The translations under genes and the position numbers were made by a program. Below are positions 59,857 through 64,000 of a DNA stretch of 64,000 bases, one piece after another. This DNA comes from Bacteroidia bacterium (GTDB taxonomy: Bacteria > Bacteroidota > Bacteroidia > Flavobacteriales > Flavobacteriaceae). Positions within the stretch are counted from its first letter, which is position 1. Each line of letters begins with the position of its first letter. The notes beneath the pieces are model-generated. The model saw only the letters and a program-made list of their open reading frames with translations, had not been told where the DNA came from and ran no database searches. The DNA lies in assembly GCA_030430385.1 (NCBI GenBank), contig JAUIFO010000005.1, positions 124,001-188,000 on the forward strand. The letters are read 5' to 3'.

Positions 59857-62505
59857 ATGAGCATACCAACAAAATATTTAGCTTCAAATGTAGAAAGCAA
59901 ATGGTATAACTATTGGATGGAACATAACTATTTTCATTCTACTCCAGATGAAAGAGAGCCTTACACAATTGTTATTCCTCCTCCAAATGTCACAGGAGTT
60001 CTACATATGGGACATATGCTTAATAATACCATTCAGGATGTGTTAATTAGACGCGCTCGTTTACAAGGGAAAAATGCTTGTTGGGTTCCAGGTACAGATC
60101 ATGCTTCTATTGCTACCGAAGCAAAAGTTGTTGCTAAATTGAAATCGCAAGGAATTGATAAAAACGATTTGTCACGTGAGGAGTTTTTGAAACATGCTTG
60201 GGATTGGACACATGAGTATGGTGGTGTAATACTTGAACAACTTAAAAAGCTAGGCTGTTCTTGTGATTGGGATCGTACCAAGTTTACGATGGATGATGAT
60301 ATGAGTGAAGCTGTAATAAAAGTCTTTGTTGATTTATATAATAAAGGGCTCATTTACAGAGGTTATCGTATGGTGAATTGGGATCCTGAAGCTAAAACAA
60401 CACTTTCTGATGAAGAGGTAGAGTATGTTGAAAAGCAAGGAAAATTGTACCATATCAACTATAAAATTGAAGGCGAAGATACAACCCTTACCATTGCAAC
60501 AACGCGACCTGAAACCTTATTAGGTGATACAGCTATTTGTATCAATCCAAATGATGAACGTCATGCAAGTTTGAGAGGGAAAAAAGCAATTGTACCAATT
60601 TGTAATCGTGTTGTGCCAATTATTGAAGATGAATATGTTGACATTGAATTTGGAACGGGTTGTTTGAAAGTGACTCCAGCCCATGATGAAAATGATAAAG
60701 TTTTAGGGGATAAGCACAACCTAGAAGTCGTTGATATTTTTAATGACGATGCAACTCTTAATCACTATGGTTTGCATTATGAAGGAAAAGATCGTTTTGA
60801 AGTTAGAAAAGCCATTGCCAAAGAATTAGAGGCTTCAGGTGCATTGATAAAAGTTGAAGATCATACCAATCGTGTTGGTATTTCTGAACGCACAAAAGCC
60901 ATTATTGAACCTCGATTGTCTGATCAATGGTTTTTAAAAATGGAGGACTTAGTAAAACCTGCTATTAAAGCAGTTCTCGAAGATGAAGATGTTAAGCTAT
61001 TTCCTAAACGTTTCAATAATACGTATCGTCATTGGATGGAAAATATTCGCGATTGGAATATTTCAAGACAATTACTTTGGGGACAACAAATTCCAGCCTA
61101 TTATTATGGTGAAGGAAAAGACGATTTTGTTGTTGCTGAAACTAAAGAAGACGCCTTTGAACTGGCAAAAACAAAGATATCAGATATTTCGAACGAAGCT
61201 GATAAATCTCTAAAAATAGAAGATTTGCGCCAAGATTCAGACGCGCTAGATACTTGGTTCTCCTCTTGGTTATGGCCAATGAGTGTGTTTGATGGAATTC
61301 GAAACCCTGAAAATGAAGAGATCAAGTACTATTATCCTACCAATGACTTAGTTACTGGTCCAGATATTTTATTCTTTTGGGTAGCTCGTATGATCATTGC
61401 TGGATATGAATACAAAGGAGAGAAGCCTTTCAATAATGTGTATCTCACAGGATTAGTGCGTGATAAGCAACGTCGAAAAATGTCTAAATCTTTAGGGAAT
61501 TCTCCAGATGCTCTAAAATTAATAGACGACTATGGTGCAGATGGTGTTCGTGTTGGTCTGTTGTTGAGTTCTGCTGCTGGAAATGATTTAATGTTCGATG
61601 AAGCCTTGTGTAATCAAGGGAAGGGATTCGCTACAAAAATCTGGAGCGCATTCTACTTAACCACGCTTTGGGATGTAGAAGATATCGCGCAACCTCAATC
61701 AAGTAAAGTGGCATTAGAGTGGTATCGCTCTAAATTTCAATCGGTTTTAGCCGAAATAGAAGATCATTACAGCAAGTATAGATTAAGTGATGCATTAATG
61801 AGTATCTATAAGTTGATTTATGATGATTTCTGCGGATGGCTTCTTGAAATGGTGAAACCAGCGTATCAACAACCCATAGATAAGACAACGTATGAGAGTA
61901 TCCTTCAGATTTTTGAAGATAACTTAAAAATAGTTCATCCTTTTATGCCATTTCTAACAGAAGAAATCTGGCAGCAAATGACACCAAGAACACCAGAAGA
62001 GGCATTAATTATTGCATCCTATCCTGACCTTAACGCTTTTGATACGCAAATAATTTCAGATTTCGAAATGGTTAAAGACGTGGTGTCTGGTATTAGAACT
62101 ATCAGAAAAGACAAGAACATCCCTTTTAAGGATACTTTAGAATTGAAAGTCCTTAACAATGAAGGTTTAGATTCTAAATATGATGCTGTGATTTCAAAAA
62201 TGGGAAATGTTTCTGAAATGACTTCGGTTGATGCAACTGTTGAAGGCGCTTTGACGTTTAGAGTAAAATCTAATGAATATTTTATTCCTATGGAAGGAAA
62301 TATTGATGTTGAAGCCGAAATTTTGAAGCTTACTGAAGAATTGAAATATACCGAAGGCTTTTTAAAATCTGTTCAAGGGAAGTTAAGCAATGAACGTTTT
62401 GTAAATAATGCACCTGAACAAGTCGTGGCAAGTGAACGTAAAAAAGAAGCAGATGCTTTGGCTAAAATTGAAACCTTAAAGTCGAGTTTAGCGAGTTTGA
62501 AATAA
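59857..62505 (+). CDS. valS: Valine--tRNA ligase
   Basis: 882 residues. Class Ia synthetase: HIGH-type motif [18 protein letters not shown] in [12 protein letters not shown], an editing domain between (about 195-340, [29 protein letters not shown]), anticodon-binding domain and the C-terminal ValRS coiled coil (last 65 residues). It charges tRNA-Val and removes misactivated threonine. ATG 59857 (SIPTKYLAS) is chosen; the upstream TTG lies in the promoter. Confidence 0.96.
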   Translation: MSIPTKYLASNVESKWYNYWMEHNYFHSTPDEREPYTIVIPPPNVTGVLHMGHMLNNTIQDVLIRRARLQGKNACWVPGTDHASIATEAKVVAKLKSQGIDKNDLSREEFLKHAWDWTHEYGGVILEQLKKLGCSCDWDRTKFTMDDDMSEAVIKVFVDLYNKGLIYRGYRMVNWDPEAKTTLSDEEVEYVEKQGKLYHINYKIEGEDTTLTIATTRPETLLGDTAICINPNDERHASLRGKKAIVPICNRVVPIIEDEYVDIEFGTGCLKVTPAHDENDKVLGDKHNLEVVDIFNDDATLNHYGLHYEGKDRFEVRKAIAKELEASGALIKVEDHTNRVGISERTKAIIEPRLSDQWFLKMEDLVKPAIKAVLEDEDVKLFPKRFNNTYRHWMENIRDWNISRQLLWGQQIPAYYYGEGKDDFVVAETKEDAFELAKTKISDISNEADKSLKIEDLRQDSDALDTWFSSWLWPMSVFDGIRNPENEEIKYYYPTNDLVTGPDILFFWVARMIIAGYEYKGEKPFNNVYLTGLVRDKQRRKMSKSLGNSPDALKLIDDYGADGVRVGLLLSSAAGNDLMFDEALCNQGKGFATKIWSAFYLTTLWDVEDIAQPQSSKVALEWYRSKFQSVLAEIEDHYSKYRLSDALMSIYKLIYDDFCGWLLEMVKPAYQQPIDKTTYESILQIFEDNLKIVHPFMPFLTEEIWQQMTPRTPEEALIIASYPDLNAFDTQIISDFEMVKDVVSGIRTIRKDKNIPFKDTLELKVLNNEGLDSKYDAVISKMGNVSEMTSVDATVEGALTFRVKSNEYFIPMEGNIDVEAEILKLTEELKYTEGFLKSVQGKLSNERFVNNAPEQVVASERKKEADALAKIETLKSSLASLK

Positions 62506-62600
62506 GTGATGTCATTCCGACTGAAATGTAGGGATCTCTTCGTTGTACTCTGAATGATACATCAATTTTAAGGCTACTACTACGAAGTCTTTAGTCTACA
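62506..62600. repeat. Degenerate GTCATTCC-type repeat between valS and rodA
   Basis: The valS-rodA gap opens GATGTCATTCCGACTGAAAT and continues GTAGGGATCTCTTCG, the layout of the GTCATTC...GGATCTC repeats seen elsewhere in the window, but without a clean palindrome. No terminator was found for either convergent gene. Confidence 0.4.
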
Positions 62601-63881
62601 TTACCATTCATTAATCTTATTGCTATCGAGCTTTACAAAAATGAACAATAAAATGGTAAAGCCCCAAAGACCAGAACCTCCATAACTAAAAAGAGGAAGC
62701 GGAATACCAACGGTTGGAATCAATCCCATAACCATACCAATGTTAATGGTAAAGTGAATAAATAAAATTGAAGCCACTGCGTAGCCATACACACGACTAA
62801 ATTGTGATTTCTGGGATTCAGCCAAATAAAGCACTCTAATAATAAGTGCTACAAATAAAATAACAACAAAAGCACTGCCTAAAAATCCCCATTCCTCTCC
62901 AACGGTACTAAAAATATAGTCTGTATGTTGTTCTGGAACAAACTTTCCCGTAGTTCTTGTGCCTTCTAAAAACCCTTTACCAGTAAGGCCTCCAGAGCTA
63001 ATGGCTGTTTCAGACTGAATTAGATTATATGCTTCAGCTTTTTTCATTTGCTCTAATTTAATAGGATCCTTTTCCAAGCGTAACCAAAGGCTAATTCTAT
63101 TTTGTTGATGCTCTTTCAAACCATGTTGGTAAAATAATTTTACACCATACGAAAACACGAGGCAAATGATATATATAACGATAGACTGAAGAAGAGAAGC
63201 GCGCTTTTTTCTTCGGAAGAAGTATACGCTAAAAACAATGATTGCACTCAGTATGGCTGTAACGATAATCCCATATTTTAAGACTAAAACACCAAGGATG
63301 ATGGTTGATAACACAATGGCAAGATAAATTTGTTGCAAACCCTCTCTATAAAAAACAAAAAAGAATGATGCATAAACCAATGTGCTTCCTGCATCATTTT
63401 GTAACAAGATCAAAATTGCAGGAACAAAAATGATGAGTATAGCTCTTAACTGATCTTTTATAGTATTCATGTCAGTTTGCAAATCACTCATGTATTTCGC
63501 AACTGCTAATGCTGTAGCAAATTTTGCAAACTCACTAGGTTGAAGGGTCATACTTCCTATACCATACCAGGAGCGCGCGCCATTGACATCTTTTCCAAAT
63601 AGGAATAACCCAACTAAAGACAGCATAGCAATGATGTAAATGATACTTGCAAACCGTTCATAGAATTTGGCTTCAATAGAAAGGATGAGTACTATGATGA
63701 CAAAGGTAAAGCCAATGAAAATCGTGTGCTTTCCGTAAGGCTGACTCATATCAAAATAACTAACAATGTCGCCTTCATGAGAAGCAGAGACAATATTAAG
63801 CCATCCAAAGCCTACAATAAGTAAGAACAATACAATGATCATCCAATCAAATCTAAAACTACGTCTGCTTTCCAGATTCAT
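62601..63881 (-). CDS. rodA: Rod-shape-determining protein RodA (SEDS glycosyltransferase)
   Basis: 426 residues, about ten transmembrane helices. SEDS family: QPSEFAKFA, the large extracytoplasmic loop with GGLTGKGFLEGTRT and VPEQHTDYIFSTVGEEWGF, and GIPLPLFSYGGSG near the end. The Asp in HTDYIF is the catalytic residue. It polymerises glycan strands with a class B PBP for cell elongation. Three bases after the upstream gene, as in mrdA-rodA operons. It has an extended cytoplasmic linker (about 195-215). Confidence 0.94.
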   Translation of the reverse strand: MNLESRRSFRFDWMIIVLFLLIVGFGWLNIVSASHEGDIVSYFDMSQPYGKHTIFIGFTFVIIVLILSIEAKFYERFASIIYIIAMLSLVGLFLFGKDVNGARSWYGIGSMTLQPSEFAKFATALAVAKYMSDLQTDMNTIKDQLRAILIIFVPAILILLQNDAGSTLVYASFFFVFYREGLQQIYLAIVLSTIILGVLVLKYGIIVTAILSAIIVFSVYFFRRKKRASLLQSIVIYIICLVFSYGVKLFYQHGLKEHQQNRISLWLRLEKDPIKLEQMKKAEAYNLIQSETAISSGGLTGKGFLEGTRTTGKFVPEQHTDYIFSTVGEEWGFLGSAFVVILFVALIIRVLYLAESQKSQFSRVYGYAVASILFIHFTINIGMVMGLIPTVGIPLPLFSYGGSGLWGFTILLFIFVKLDSNKINEW

Positions 63882-63884
63882 ACA

Positions 63885-64000
63885 CTACTGGTTTTGGAGA
63901 TTTGAATTAGTGTGTGCAGTATCAGTTGCTGTAACTTTGTCAACTAGTTGTAACGTGGTTTCGCCATTAATTTTAAAAGGTTCACCTGAATATGGTTTGG
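63885..64000 (-). CDS. C-terminal fragment of the gene upstream of rodA, probably penicillin-binding protein 2
   Basis: An open minus-strand frame enters from the window end and stops at TAG 63885-63887, three bases before the rodA ATG. The visible 37 residues (KPYSGEPFKINGETTLQLVD...) are a polar tail with no motif. Gene order in Bacteroidota (mrdA before rodA) makes PBP2 the likely identity; the sequence alone cannot show it. Confidence 0.5.
   Translation of the reverse strand, partial: KPYSGEPFKINGETTLQLVDKVTATDTAHTNSNLQNQ

Overview
The window is chromosomal DNA from a member of the Bacteroidota, almost certainly Flavobacteriaceae. The evidence is low G+C content, two very large secreted proteins with type IX secretion (T9SS) C-terminal sorting domains, a fused E1 alpha/beta 2-oxoacid dehydrogenase, and no obvious Shine-Dalgarno sequences. 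Exact matches to the Bacteroidota -7 box (TAnnTTTG) lie upstream of about a dozen genes. Gene content is mostly housekeeping and catabolic. I see no rRNA, tRNA, CRISPR array, transposase-type IS or prophage. No gene-free stretch exceeds 300 bases.

Layout. (1) 1-5.4 kb: the end of a phenylacetate-type cluster (crotonase-family enzyme, PaaY-like hexapeptide protein) interrupted by a four-helix-bundle gene, then E2 and fused E1 of a branched-chain-type 2-oxoacid dehydrogenase. (2) 5.4-10.8 kb: small periplasmic protein, SulP transporter, DUF4136 lipoprotein, urocanase with a tiny DUF5522 gene in front of it. (3) 10.8-18.9 kb: two paralogous T9SS cargo proteins. (4) 19-22 kb: D-cysteine desulfhydrase/ACC deaminase family enzyme, LysM-glucosaminidase lipoprotein, HemL. 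(5) 22-29.4 kb: two small Spy/LTXXQ-like proteins, a helical-repeat protein, YiaA/B, a CPBP homologue, an M49 peptidase, a POT peptide transporter. (6) 29.4-40.2 kb: a kynurenine degradation cluster on the minus strand (KynU, Kmo, RidA-type deaminase, semialdehyde dehydrogenase, SDR, 3-hydroxyanthranilate dioxygenase, ACMS decarboxylase, unknown membrane protein), interrupted by two DUF6090 genes and a GIY-YIG gene and studded with palindromic repeats. (7) 40.3-53 kb: MsrA, a Nif3/coiled-coil operon, LpxK, hybrid histidine kinase, LipA-GapA, and an operon of small Cys protein, GT2, ECF sigma factor and Nramp relative. (8) 53-64 kb: aquaporin Z, ECF sigma/anti-sigma pair, aminotransferase-MurB, aspartic protease-PDZ protein, DUF1573 protein, ValS, RodA and the tail of the gene in front of rodA.

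How genes work together. KynU, Kmo, HaaO, ACMSD, the ALDH and the RidA protein form an almost complete route from kynurenine through 3-hydroxyanthranilate and 2-aminomuconate; the tryptophan dioxygenase and formamidase are not here. LipA lies in the same window as the lipoyl-bearing E2. RodA and MurB serve wall synthesis, and LpxK serves lipid A synthesis.

Most interesting signal. Two single-gene cassettes sit in operons in the same unusual way. The four-helix-bundle cassette (696-1133) has imperfect terminal inverted repeats and a 4-bp TGAT direct repeat. The GIY-YIG cassette (interior 36354-36787) has inverted palindromes at its ends and a 26-bp direct repeat that also begins TGAT. In both, the cassette abuts the start codon of the next operon gene, and its last base supplies the A of ATG where the uninterrupted sequence would read GTG. 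Around them is a family of GTCAT-type palindromes placed just upstream of kynurenine-pathway genes, and two copies of a larger two-hairpin element (1735-1870 and 32320-32456).
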